A program made the translations under genes and the position numbers. A stretch of DNA of 64,000 bases from Deuterostichococcus epilithicus (taxonomy: Eukaryota > Chlorophyta > Trebouxiophyceae > Prasiolales > Stichococcaceae): contig JAVTLE010000018.1 of the NCBI GenBank assembly GCA_033439295.1, positions 868,001-932,000 on the forward strand, given 5' to 3'. How positions within the stretch are numbered: the first letter of the stretch is position 1; every line of letters begins with the position of its first letter. Under the pieces are notes generated by a model. The model was given only the letters and a program-made list of their open reading frames with translations, did no database searches and had not been told where the DNA came from. This document shows, piece after piece, positions 1 through 10,648 of the stretch.

Positions 1-2
1 TG

Positions 3-773
3 CGGCTGCCGAGCGGCGAGCAGCGTGCGATCCTCGCGGCGTGCACCGCCACCATTGGCGCGGTGTCAAACCCGCAGCACGCCAACCGCAAGATCGGCTC
101 TGCCGGCTTCGCCCGGCACATGGGCTGGCGGCCTGTCGTGCGCGGCGTGGCGATGAACTCGGTGGACCACCCGCACGGCGGCGGGAGGTGCTTCCTGCTT
201 CTTTTTTTCGAAAATTCTGCTCCTGCAGCTGCTTCCCTGTTGTGCGCGGCATGGCGTTGAACTCGGTGGACCACGCGCACGGCGCCGGGAGGTGCCTCAT
301 GCTTCCTCTGCTGCCCGGCGCATGCGACTCTCTGGCACCTCGAGCCAACAGGCTCAGTCGTGCCCTGTGCTTTGCCCGAGTGTGCGACGTGGGTCGCAGG
401 GTTGTGCGTCGCAGCATCGCAAGCAGCTGGAAACTGTTGGCTCATACCCGCCTCAGGACAGGATGAGGATTGCATATCAAGTTTGCGAGTGCTGCTCAAA
501 TGTTGTCTGCCAGCCGCTGCGATGCCATTTGCCTGCTTGCAGCGGACGTGCTGGGCTGGGGCGCTACTTAGGCACTCAGCAGCGATAGACCTGCTGAGCG
601 CCTCTGAGCGGTAGGCCCATGCCGATGCCTCGTGTCCATCGTCGCGCAGGGGCAAGAGCAAGGGGCGCATCTCGCAGACGCCGTGGGGCATCCCAACGAA
701 GGGCTACCGGACGCGCCGCAACACGCGCACGGATAAGTTCATCCGGCTGTCGCGGCACAAGGCCCGGAAGTAG
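3..773 (+). CDS. Organellar (mitochondrial-type) ribosomal protein L2, C-terminal part
   Basis: This is the C-terminal half of bacterial-type uL2, a core protein of the large ribosomal subunit near the peptidyl-transferase centre. The gene enters from the left edge. Two exons are visible, 3-187 and 650-773 (TAG stop). They join as GGGAG + G to give an Arg codon. Exon 1 carries the uL2 signature [16 protein letters not shown]. Exon 2 carries [14 protein letters not shown] and ends [13 protein letters not shown]. This matches bacterial and organellar L2 ([23 protein letters not shown]), not cytosolic RPL8, whose equivalent is NPVEHPFGGGNHQH. A nuclear gene with introns for a mitochondrial L2 is the simplest reading; plastid targeting cannot be excluded without the N-terminus. 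The intron holds a decayed copy of the exon 1 end. Confidence 0.85.
233..309 (+). repeat. Exon-edge echo in the L2 intron
   Basis: About 70 nt repeat the last part of exon 1, its 5' splice site and the first intron bases (source 131-200), offset 104 nt. By eye about seven differences. The copy would read [18 protein letters not shown], so it derives from coding sequence but has lost conserved residues. Confidence 0.85.
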
Positions 774-1068
774 GAGTGACGTGCAAGCTATGGCGGCAGC
801 TGCGCCCTGCTGGCTTGTCCCGGCGGGCGGGCGGCTCTCCTTACGGCAACGGGCAAAGGCACCACGCCGTTGCAGCGCAATTCGAGCAAGCAAAGTTGCT
901 GTCCTGCTGGCATTGGTCCCCCCATGCTGGCAGACGTTCCTTATCTACAGAGCGATGGCCCGGAGTGTAGCAGAGTCTGGCGACACTGTCTCAGAACACA
1001 TGCAGCACCGGCTCTGGGCAAGGTTCATTGAAGCCAAAGCACTGTCGTGCAATCGCTTCTGGCGAGAA

Positions 1069-1073
1069 TGTAA
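1069..1073 (+). terminator. Candidate polyadenylation signal TGTAA
   Basis: TGTAA is the usual chlorophyte poly(A) signal. This one lies about 300 nt after the L2 stop codon. Position and orientation fit, but a pentamer can occur by chance. Confidence 0.35.
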
Positions 1074-1418
1074 CATGGGAGCTTCAGATGCAATTTTACA
1101 TGTCTCGGCATGGCTTCGCAAGTTGGCATGGCTTCACAGGATGGCGGCGGCGTGGCTCCATACTAGCCATGGCATGGCTCGGCAGCGGCGTGGCTCATAC
1201 TCTCGGCAGCGACACAGCAGATTTGGATACGCAGAAAGAATGCTTCGATCACAACTGATTAATTAGCTTCCATCCCATGTGTACCCTGCTGAGTGAAGGC
1301 TGGCGCATGCATAGAGGTGACTCGCTTCTCTGGGAAACTTGCGCAGATGGTGCGAGATGCTACAGACAGGTCAGGCCATTCGAAGGTAGGAAAGCTGGAG
1401 GCATGACAAAGTTCAGCA

Positions 1419-1423
1419 TTACA
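1419..1423 (-). terminator. Candidate polyadenylation signal TGTAA
   Basis: TGTAA on the minus strand about 175 nt beyond the LDAH stop codon, a normal distance for green algae. Confidence 0.4.
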
Positions 1424-1598
1424 GAACAGATGCTGAACATCAGGCATCAAGGTCCAGTGTCGAAACACCTATCCGCAATCTCAAAAAGCGCGCCTGGTTC
1501 CCTGAAGCAATGAGCAATTGCGCATACATCAGTGCTGAAATTGGATTCGTCCAAGCCCTCGCCAGCTGGGAGAAACCCCTTCACACAGCAGGTTCCGC

Positions 1599-4103
1599 TC
1601 AGTCGCCTTGCGCGCCATTGAGGCGTGGCGAGCGCCGCCTCGCAAAACTCATCGCTGCCGCCTTTCCGTTCACCGTGATGCTGACGCCGCCGTCCTCGCC
1701 AGGCTGCCGCTCCCCGTTGGCGGCCCCGTCCACGGCCTCGCCCTCGATCAGCCGCATCGTCGTTGCTGCCAGCTGGCGTGACAGCGCCACAGAGACACAG
1801 AAGCCGTGCCGCTGCTGCGGCTCCATGACAGCCTGCCACGCCACAAGTGCTGCAGGTCAGAACCCCTGCAACACCCGTCGGGGATATACTTGCAAGTGCC
1901 AGGTGCACAGGGACACCGTGATGTTCCCTGGCGAGGGCGGATCGTGATGAGGACGGGTCATCATCAGTTGTGTCCCTGAGCGAACAGGCAACGGACGGCC
2001 TGTCATGTATTGGGACGTGAGTCCCAACTGCTGCTGCAGCAGAGGAGCACAAGGACCCCATGCTGCGACCCGCTGGCCTGAGCTCAGGTTTGAATCCAGG
2101 CCCTCCCCAGACGCCAACCGAGCCGGTCTGCAGCGCACGCACGATGGAGAAGTTCTGGAGAGGTGTCTTGGGCCCTCCTACCTGCACGCAGGGGAGGCGC
2201 CGCCGCAGCTGGAGCCACTGCGCCTGCGGGAACCACTTGTCGCGCGGCGCGCACACGATAGCTACCCGCCCGCCTGCAAAAGGCACACGTGCGCGGCCTC
2301 TTTTGCGCATTTGGGCGATGGCGAGCTGGAAGCAGGTATGTTTCTGACGCCCAGGCCATTGCGCGATCTGCCGGGCCCCGCCCCACCTCACTTGCGCCGA
2401 GTCAGCGGAGGGGCGGCCGCGCACTTGGCAGTAACGCTCTGCGCCACAGCTTCACCCCGCGCGCAGATCGTCCAGCCATGCAGGCCAGGGCGGACAGGAC
2501 AGGCGGAGGAGTCTGGCGGAGGCAGGGCGGAGGAGTCTCACCGAGGGACTCTATGAACGGGAAGTCCGCCGGCGCCCGCAGGTCCGCGAACTCGTGGCCG
2601 GCCAGGTGCAGCGCGTTGGCCACGTGCGAGTAGGACAGCATGCTCACCGTCGTCGACAGCGCATGCTCATCCAGGCCGCCGCCTGGGCTTGGCAGGCGTG
2701 GAGTCAATAGAGGCCGGGGCGGTGGGCGGCCAAGCAGCCGTTCCGGCGGTGCGTTTCATGGCTTTGACAGCGATGCTTGCGGCGCGTGCTGGACATGGCT
2801 GGAAGTATCGAGTCAAACGATCCGGCGGCCATGCTGAGCGGCATGTTGTCGTTCAAAACCCTGCTCAACAGAGGGAGGCTTCGCACACACCGGCGCAGCA
2901 CCTCACAAAGGCGCGCCGCAGGGGCGTCGGCAGCAGCGCCAGGCCGGCGGCGGCGCCGCCGACGAGCCGCGGCCACGCCGCCAGGTGCGACAGTGCCCAC
3001 TGCCTCCAGGAGGACGTGTCAAACTCCAGGAAGGGGAACAGCGACACCACCTGCAGCAGATTAGTCAGGGTGGGATCATCAGATCCCCGCACTTGCAGTG
3101 GCGCCTGTTCGGTGGGTGCTGCTTGAGCACCGAGGTACAGGTGTGCTTGTGCGCATGCTGAGAAACTCGTCCGGCATGTTACTTAGAGAAGGCTGAGGAA
3201 GCACTCGAGGCTGCAGCCCACCTTGCGGATCTGCCGGAGGTCGCCGTCCTCCCGGTGCAGCTGCTGCAGGTTTTGCAGCGCAATGTACGCGCCTGCAGAG
3301 GCCAGAAGGGGCTCGTGACTGCGAAGTTTATCAGCGCATCAATCGTCGCCATTCCTGTGAACACGATGACTCCATGTGCACGGCCGCTGCAGATGGCTGC
3401 ACATCCGCCGGTTGTCAGATGGCAGGGCATGCAGCTTGCACTGCATGTGCAGTGCATATGCACTGCAGATCTCACCGATCGAGTGCCCAATGAGAACGAC
3501 GGGCGGCCCGGCGGCCCCTAACACATGGTCCTGCAGCAGCTCACACAGCGCCGGCGGCAGATGGTCAGCCGACATGAGGGCGCACCAACAGACAGCAAAT
3601 TGCGCACACGCTGCAGCTGGCATGATGCCTTCAGAATTTTCATTCGGACGTCATGGCGTTCAAGGTCAGCCTTGCCTGCAGGTACAGCAGTTTGTGATCC
3701 GCTTGCTGCCGCAGGCTGAACACCTGCGGGGCAGTTGATGAAGTATGAGCACCGAGAACACCACCTCGGAAGCACCGTGGTTTGGAAGAAATGCTACATT
3801 GCAGGATGATGGACAGGTGTGTAATGTCCGGCTTTGCTTCAGCAGATCATTGCAGTCCTGCACCTCGCCGGTGAGGCCATCGCGGCACTGACCGAGGTTG
3901 CTGACCCCAACGACCTCCGCCCTGCCGCCCATCGCCTGGTGCAGCGCCTCCATATAGGGCAGGTAGTAGGCTGCATTGCCAGGGTTGCCAGGGTAGACGA
4001 TGATGCGCAGCGCCGGCGAGGTCAGTGCACCGAAGCCATACACTTCGGTCGGAAGGCCTGCTATCTGCACGTACTTGTGCCAGAATTTTTTCGCAGTCTG
4101 CAT
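1599..4103 (-). CDS. LDAH: Lipid droplet-associated hydrolase (LDAH / DUF2305 family)
   Basis: Alpha/beta-hydrolase of the LDAH family, thought to act on sterol or neutral lipid at lipid droplets. Exons read on the minus strand: 4103-3864, 3530-3476, 3292-3222, 3050-2891, 2682-2542, 2273-2182, 1832-1599. Phases close at all six junctions and give 330 residues, the normal size for the family. Visible features are the N-terminal IIVYPGNPGNAAYYLPYMEAL (oxyanion region), the nucleophile elbow GHSIGAYIALQ near residue 95 (split by an intron after the Gly), VSLFPFLEFD, then AIVCAPRDKWFPQAQW (acid region) and QQRHGFCVS (catalytic His region) near the C-terminus. The start ATG matches the beginning of plant homologues. 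The exon 1/exon 2 junction is the least certain; the exon could extend about 14 codons further. Confidence 0.85.
3437..3467. repeat. Short inverted repeat in an LDAH intron
   Basis: TGCACTGCA and TGCAGTGCA units alternate over about 30 nt and form a near-perfect hairpin just downstream of the LDAH exon coding GHSIG. Function unknown. Confidence 0.5.
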
Positions 4104-4475
4104 CACTTCGACGCTGCGGACCTCAGGTGGGCGACGTCACCTGCGCTTGCGATTCAGGATACGTTCCAATTTTGGTCCGAGCGATTTCGCGCAATATAGA
4201 TGCGTCGGCAATTCAAGCCTGTCACAGCCCAATGCTAGCAATGTTAGATGCGAGAAGTTGAAATGCCAACATTCTGGATCTCTGGTGTCTGTTCATGGTC
4301 GAGCGGAAGTACCAAGAATGCTGGAAGCGGCGCTCTGCCATCCAGTTGGTGGTACCAACAAAAATGAAAGAGAAGTCTCACCAAAAAAAATCCAGAGACT
4401 AATAATCTGTACACCCGCTACTCTAACGTCACCTCCCCAGTCTGTTAATGCCGCGGCCTTGAGGCGTGCGCCAGA
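4104..4475. other. Intergenic, upstream of LDAH
   Basis: 372 nt between the LDAH start and the stop of the next minus-strand gene, so it should hold the LDAH promoter and the neighbour's 3' end. It is more AT-rich than its surroundings. No clear motif seen. Confidence 0.4.
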
Positions 4476-6438
4476 TCATGCCATGATGGCAGCAACCGCA
4501 GCAGCGACTGCTGCCAAGACCAGCGACACGAGCACCGGTCCCTGTAGCGCGAGAAAACAAACAGGCGAACTCACCGCGCCGCTGACAGTCACCACGCCAA
4601 TACCGCAGCAGGAAACAAAGCGTGCAGCAGCATCAGGAAGCCTCAGCAGGCACATGCATGCTGAGCAGAGGAGGGGAGGCACACCTGCTGCACGGCAGAT
4701 TGCGGCGCAGGGGCTGGCGCCGACGTCGGCCCGCCAGAAGTCACCATTGTGGGAGACGAGGCCGTCGCCGATGCAGGAGCTGCCACTGGGGTAGGGGTCG
4801 GCGTTGTGGCCGTGACTGTCGTCATGCCCGGTGCCGGGGCCGGCGCTCCTCCTAGCGCTGCTGTCGGTGCAGCCGTTGGTGCGCTTGTCGGAGTCCCTGC
4901 CGCGACCGGCGCCGCCACCGGCGGCGGCGGAGACGCAGCAAAAGGGTTTGTGACGAGGAAGGGAGGCGACCCCCGCCTGCACATGAAGACTCCAGGTGAG
5001 TGCAGCCACGACACCGTGTGATGCTGCCAGACAGATCTCTTAGACAGGCAGTCATTCCAGGTCAGATTGCGAAGCAGCATCTCTTGGAGCAAATTGCTCA
5101 CTCTGAGGCTGTGAACGAGACGCCGCAGATATCAAACAACGCCGAACTGCGTCACAGAAAATTGTTTGGGACCCAGCATGTGAACGCTGCCGTCCTGCCA
5201 AATGGCAGGGCGGACGCAACACTCATGCGTGCAATCCACTGTGCAGGTACAACCGCCTGTGTTTGCACTGTGCGCACACACTACCCCAAGAATGATTGTC
5301 GCACTCACAATGCGGCGCCGAAGGTGGTGGAGTTGGCAAGTTTGTTGCGACACGATCGAGACACCTGCGAGTGATGAGGTCACTCGGACTCAAACATCTG
5401 ACCAGTGACACAAGCATGATCAAGCATACTTGGCGGTGGTGGGCGCCAGGGTTGCAGCGACATCGGATCTCCTGCCGACGGCTCTCAGGCGTTCCAGCTG
5501 ACCGGTGCGCTGTCGCCAAAACCAGCACATGGCGGTGCTCAGGTAGGATGAGCATGTTGCGATTGAGGCAGCAAGATAACCCTCAGTCATTGCCGCACCG
5601 TGTTCAGGACATCCACACAGCCGGCGGTGCAGTCGCGGGTGGCGACGGCGGTCGCACAGGCCTGCGTCCTCGTTTGGGCGTCAGTTCCGTTGCCGAAACG
5701 ATCATAAAGGCACTGCACATCCTGTTGCGCCGCCGCTGCACGACACAGGGGGAGTCAAATTCTCTTTAGAGAACGGCTCTACGAGTAGTTTGGCTTTCAG
5801 AGAACTGTATTTCTGCTCTGCAATATATTAATCCTGTTGATCAGCTGCAATGAGCATGACATCGATGCGATGGCAACACTGAGTCAGCTGACCAGCAGTA
5901 TACAATTGTCATGGATGCCCTGATGGCAGGGTGCAATGCTTCGGTCAGAGGGCTGCTTGAGGTATCACTTCCCGTCAATGAGAAGGCCGCAAAATTTCCG
6001 CTACACAGGCACAGCGCCACCGAGGGAGTGCAGGTGCTGCTGCTTGTTGTAGTGCCTCACAACATAACTCCGCCTCACCCCTCGAATGTTGAGGTTCGGC
6101 GAGCCTAAGAGATTGCACGGACTCCAAAACATGCGAAATGCGTTCTGAACTCCCCAGAGCGTGCAGCCCTTGGCGTTTGCACTGGTTGCACCTCGCGTGA
6201 GCAGCCAGTCATCAGAAGGAATCGGGAGCAGGACCGGACCCTTTGTCCACCCTTGCGGAGACTCACCTGCCGCAGCTTGCGCCTGCTGCACGAAAGAGTT
6301 TGTGGCATTCGACCCCTGGCCCGCGAATGCCTGTGCCGCAGCTGCTGCCTGTGCAGCGAGTTCAGCCAGACTCTGACATGACGCCTGGGTCGCGACGCTC
6401 AGCACCAACACAAGCAAGACGCACATCCGCGACGCCAT
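4476..6438 (-). CDS. Secreted Cys/Ala/Pro-rich protein with GPI-like tail (paralogue A)
   Basis: No family recognised. The first exon (6438-6267) starts with a clear signal peptide, MASRMCVLLVLVLSVATQASCQ, followed by an Ala/Gln-rich stretch. A Cys-containing exon near 5720-5590 reads CLYDRFGNGTDAQTRTQAC and later TRDCTAGCVDVL. Exon 4976-4685 is a Pro/Thr/Ala hinge (PTSAPTAAPTAA) ending APAPAPQSAVQQ. The last exon (4541-4476) adds only GPVLVSLVLAAVAAAVAAIM plus a terminal Ala, a hydrophobic C-terminal tail like a GPI-attachment signal. Middle exons between 5300 and 6000 are not resolved. The same plan recurs in the next gene, including near-identical sequence at the hinge donor site, so the two are tandem paralogues. 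Likely a cell-surface or wall protein (inference). Confidence 0.6.
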
Positions 6439-6834
6439 TACGATATTACACCGCTAAAAGACGGTCAGATATTTGGTGTTTGGAGGTGTGTTGTGCGCTT
6501 CTCCGCTTGCTGTACGCAAAAAATCTGCCGAATGTTACAAGAGATCCAGCCCACACTAGGGTAGGGTATTTAACACCTGTACATTCAAAAGGCAACCAAT
6601 ACCTTCTCCAAAGCACAGCGGAGACCCTATGCGGCACATACAGGGTCACGGCGGTCATCTGCTATGCTATCGGAACACACCAGTCGTATCGATTCAGCGG
6701 CAAATAAGGTAACTGCGGGGTTCAAGAATCACGCCGCAACAGCGCCAGGACCTGCCAGCAGCCCGCGGACGTACATATTGCTTCTGCTATACCAAAATCG
6801 TTGTCGCACCGAATCAGCAGAAGCGGTCCTGCAA
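6439..6834. other. Intergenic between the two secreted-protein paralogues
   Basis: Promoter side of paralogue A and 3' side of paralogue B. Contains AT-richer stretches; no coding signal seen. Confidence 0.4.
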
Positions 6835-9800
6835 TCACCTAGCCAGCACAGCCACGAAGACTGCGGACGCAGCCAGAAGAGCGGCTGCCGGCACACCACC
6901 TCGCGCCTGCACAGCATTGCAACCCCAGAGACACTTCGAAACAACAGCAGTGATCAATGACCATTCAGGAAGCTGGCACAGCAGCAGCACCGTGCAACAG
7001 ACAGAGATGCATGCAGGAGGACGCAGCTGCTAAAGTGACAGCAGGATCCTCTGCAGCGCCCAGCCTTCACACAATTGAACATCACACACCTGCAACACGG
7101 CGGATTGCGGCGCAGGAGCTGGCGCCTCGACGTTCACACTACCGGCGTCCGTCGTACTGGAGGTGCCGGAGCCTGACGGCGCCGCTGCTGGTGAGGAGCT
7201 GCGGGGTTGGAGATAGGCCATAAGGTGGGTGACTGTTGCCTTGCCAGCCTCCAGAGCATCCCGACACATGGACTGCACTCGAGTGTGGAGGCCACTGTAA
7301 GGGTAGCATCAGGTGGCACCACCTCTGCGGACACCACTTTTGGAATGCAGCCTAGAATAGGGCGCACAACAAGTTTATTGCCACAAGAGGATGAAGCGCA
7401 CCCCACCTGGGGGTCTCAGTGTACGAGACGTCACACGAGTCGAACACGCTGCGACTGCGGCAAGCACAGGCGCACAAGTGTCAGGGCACCATGGTCAACC
7501 GACGCACCAGATCGCAGATCCGCAGTCATCCTAACCACGATGCAGCTGGCAGGGCCACACTGCAAAGATGTGCATGGCTGAGATCGGAGTGCGCACTATG
7601 TGGGTCCAAAGAGCTGGCTGCTCGCCACAGTGTCACGGCACGACCTAGAGATCTGCACCGCAATATGAGCATTAAAATGTTCGGAGCGTGCGAGGACATG
7701 GTGGGCGGCAGAGCAGCGATGTACATTTCTGCACAGGCAGCAGCGGCCAGGCGAAGCTGTTGACCGCAGGTGCCGCCTGCGTGCCTCTTAACGCATGCAG
7801 CACCAGTGCTGGACTTACCCCCTCCAGGAAGCTTCTGCAGGCGTCCGGGCAGCTGCTGTCGGTGCCGCTGATGTCGTCGGCGCATGCTGCGCTGCCTTCC
7901 GCTGCCTGGATGGCGCTGCCAGAGTAGTCGGTAGTGAGGCACGAGATATCCGCCTCCGATGACGCTACGAGCAGAGTAGAGCCATAGATCTATGCCACTG
8001 TTCTGGGGCTGTGCTGGGGCTCTGCCAGCAGGCGCTCAGCCAGCGGCCCCGTTTGGGTCCCAAGAAACCAGGGCTGCGCCAGCATCACGCGGCTCCCCAA
8101 CGACCGCCGCAAGATGGTGTCTCGAAACAGCTGAGCACTTCCAACTGCTGTTAAAGATCTAACAGGTGCAAAATCCGACCAGCCTACCACTCCATTAGTC
8201 CTGACCTGCAGGCTGCCGGGGCGTGGACATATGAAAAGCAACCGTCTTGCAAAGCAGGAGCAGGTGGGTGAAGGCCCGCATGAAAGCGTGTAAAATGCGT
8301 CATTGCACCTGGAGGGGTTGCATTTGCCCTGTCCATGACTGCCTGGACGCACCTATAGCAGACGTGTTGCCTTGCGCAGCCGCTGAGCTCATACGTGCAA
8401 GTAAGACTGCCATTATGGGCAGCGCCACCCGGCTGAGGCGGTGCTGCATGGCGAGCCAACAGTTTGTTTGTTTGTTTCCCTGGCAAGTTTTCACGACAGC
8501 GAGCCTACAAGCCGCTGTGAGCCGCAGCAAGCGAAGCAAATGCCGTAAAAGATTGAAGCCAACGATGCTGAAGGATGGCGACCTGGCTGTGTAAGAAAAG
8601 CAAGACGAACTGTCCCTGACGAGACGGCTGTCAGACAGCTGACTGGCTCGCGTCAGCAACTCCCAGCTGGTCAGCAGCGACAACTTCCCCTAGAAACTCC
8701 CACATACGTACTCTGCCTTAACCGTGCAGATCGCGGACTGGATCCCAGATGTGATCTCTCGAAGAGGGGATGGGTTGCCAGGTCATGACGAGCCGACAGG
8801 GTCAGGAGTCGAGCTCAGATCGAGCTTGCCGCCCGCTAGCACCCAGCAGCTGCTGCGGCGCAAGTCGAGTACAGTAGTATCTAAACGGGCTACACCTGGG
8901 AGGATACGTCGATGCCGATTACAGATTACAGGTCTTGAAAACTTCATGCTTGCGCATCTGCTCGCCACCCCAGACTCAAGCCTCGGCCACATTGAACCAC
9001 AACGAACATCACGGCGGCACCAGCGGCGAACAGCAGACCTCCCGAATGGTCAATTCGACCTGTGCAGCAGGACACGTAGGCAATGAGAGTTGCTGTCCAG
9101 ACTTATTTGCCACGAGACAGCAGGCTCCAAGGATGAATGCAGTCGCGCGGCGCACCCTACGGCTGACGCTGCCGTCATTGTCTGACGCGGCGTGCGCCAC
9201 CGTGCCAAAGTCGGACGACCGACGCCAGTACTCAGAGCCTGCGCCGACGTCCACTGCCAGCGTCCGCCGGCAGCTCTCTGGTATTTGCGCGATTGTCAAT
9301 GCCACTGATGAGACACCATCACATGACGGTGATGCATCTGTCCGGTCGCACCGGTTGCAGATGCGCTGCAGCTGACTTGGTAATACTAAACTCGTCATGA
9401 CAGCAGACTCGGAGCAAGATAGCAGCCCAGCGCACCAAGTTGAAGAATGTCTGGCAGTTGCTGGGGTAGGTGTCAGGGTCTGCCCCGGCAAGCAGCATAT
9501 CTCGTGCACGTGAGCACTCGTGAGCACTTGAACTCCGCTGCCAGCAGCTTGGTGGACGCCTGGGCTTGAACGAAGCAGACGTCGTCGTTGCTGGGCAGGA
9601 CTGCGAAGGCAGCACAGCGCAGGCACATCATCGACAGAGGGCAAAACATCCATATGCGAGACTTTCGCTGCGAGGCTTCTCGCAGCGCTGCGCATACGCA
9701 GCGTTCAATAGGGCCGAAGAATGCTGGTGACGGGGCCAGGTCGATGCGGCAGGGCGTGAGAGAAGTGTTTTACAAGATTGCCATTTTATGGTCGCATTGA

Positions 9801-10206
9801 CTTTGATGTGCGCTGCATTCGCTGGAACGCACATTCGCTGGGCGGTGGCGGTGGCGGCGGCCTTGCTGCTGAAGGAGGTGCCGCTCTGGGCTAGGCTGCG
9901 TAAAGGAAGGTATTTCTGTGTCATCAATCAAGTCAGAGCTGCCACTCTGGAAAGCTTGGGGCCGCACGATGATACGTAGTGCAGTCGGGCCAGCAGCGTT
10001 GATGTCGCAGCGACACCGCAGTCATCGACAAACGGCAAGAAACGCTCACTTGTGACTGGGGGCGGATGATATGTAAAATGAGAAGGTTGAGGCTGATGTG
10101 TGGTGCTCGCAACAGGTGTAGCCGTGATCAGGACAGCAGTGAGCAGTAGTACCACGACTGAGATGCCGCTCGCCCGCCAGACACGGCCTCGATCCGCACG
10201 TACCAT
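6835..10206 (-). CDS. Secreted Cys/Ala/Pro-rich protein with GPI-like tail (paralogue B)
   Basis: Tandem relative of the 4476-6438 gene, family unknown. Exon 1 (10206-10050) encodes a signal peptide with core SVVVLLLTAVLITATPVAS. Cys-bearing segments follow near 9490-9430 (DTYPSNCQTFFNLVRW), 9330-9100, 8400-8330 (GCARQHVCYRCVQAV) and about 7960-7819, where SCLTTDYSGSA..AACADD..SSCPDACRSFLEG aligns with the CLYDRFG..CTAGC exon of paralogue A and ends in a strong donor, GGG|GTAAGT. Exon 7272-7090 is the Ser/Ala/Pro hinge ending APAPAPQSAVLQ. The last exon (6906-6835) encodes ARGGVPAAALLAASAVFVAV plus three residues, again a GPI-like tail. Upstream and internal exon edges are only partly resolved. 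Confidence 0.55.
8462..8477. repeat. (GTTT)n microsatellite
   Basis: About four tetranucleotide units inside paralogue B, probably intronic. Confidence 0.7.
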
Positions 10207-10648
10207 CGTGACATGTCTGAAGATACATTCTCACGAATTTCAATCGAGCATCGACATTTTGCACGCTATGGATCTGGTGTGCACCTCCCAAGCTGACCGC
10301 GCGAGCCAGGGGTGTGGCTGGCCTCCCTCGCTTGTGAAATTTCGCTCACTTTGATCGCGATGCCCTATTCATGCGCCACCGTCCACTTGTTGCTGGTCAC
10401 CCGCAAAGTAAGCCCAGCTGTGCGCCTGTGGCCGACAGCCTGGTGGTCCTCCACTTGCACAGACCTGCTGAGACCTGCACGCAGGTCGGACAGGTTGCGA
10501 AGTGCTGCTCCTCTCATCGATTCATACATACAAAAGGTTTCAGGACACACTAGCACCGTGTCACGCGCAGCTGTCGTCTCATCGCAACTCGCGCAGCATC
10601 TCGAGAAACCGCGCCGCAGCTGGCTTGCGCGCCTAGCCACTGTGCAGC
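10207..10648. other. Divergent promoter region
   Basis: 442 nt between the ATG of paralogue B (-) and the ATG of the 10649 gene (+). Any promoters for both must lie here. No TATA-like box or palindrome stands out. Confidence 0.4.

Larger units (their letters stand above)
774..1598. other. Intergenic, convergent 3' ends
   Basis: Shared 3' region of the L2 gene (+) and LDAH (-). The only things I see are candidate polyadenylation signals. The open frames here lack any family signature. Confidence 0.6.

Noticed and set aside
1447-2424. 325-codon minus-strand open frame over LDAH
   Set aside because: It includes one real LDAH exon (2182-2273) but runs through introns and the 3' region; LDAH homology fixes the splice sites inside it.
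4000-4794. 264-codon plus-strand open frame across the LDAH 5' end
   Set aside because: It overlaps LDAH exon 1 and the tail exon of paralogue A in antisense and has no family features; open frames are common in GC-rich DNA.
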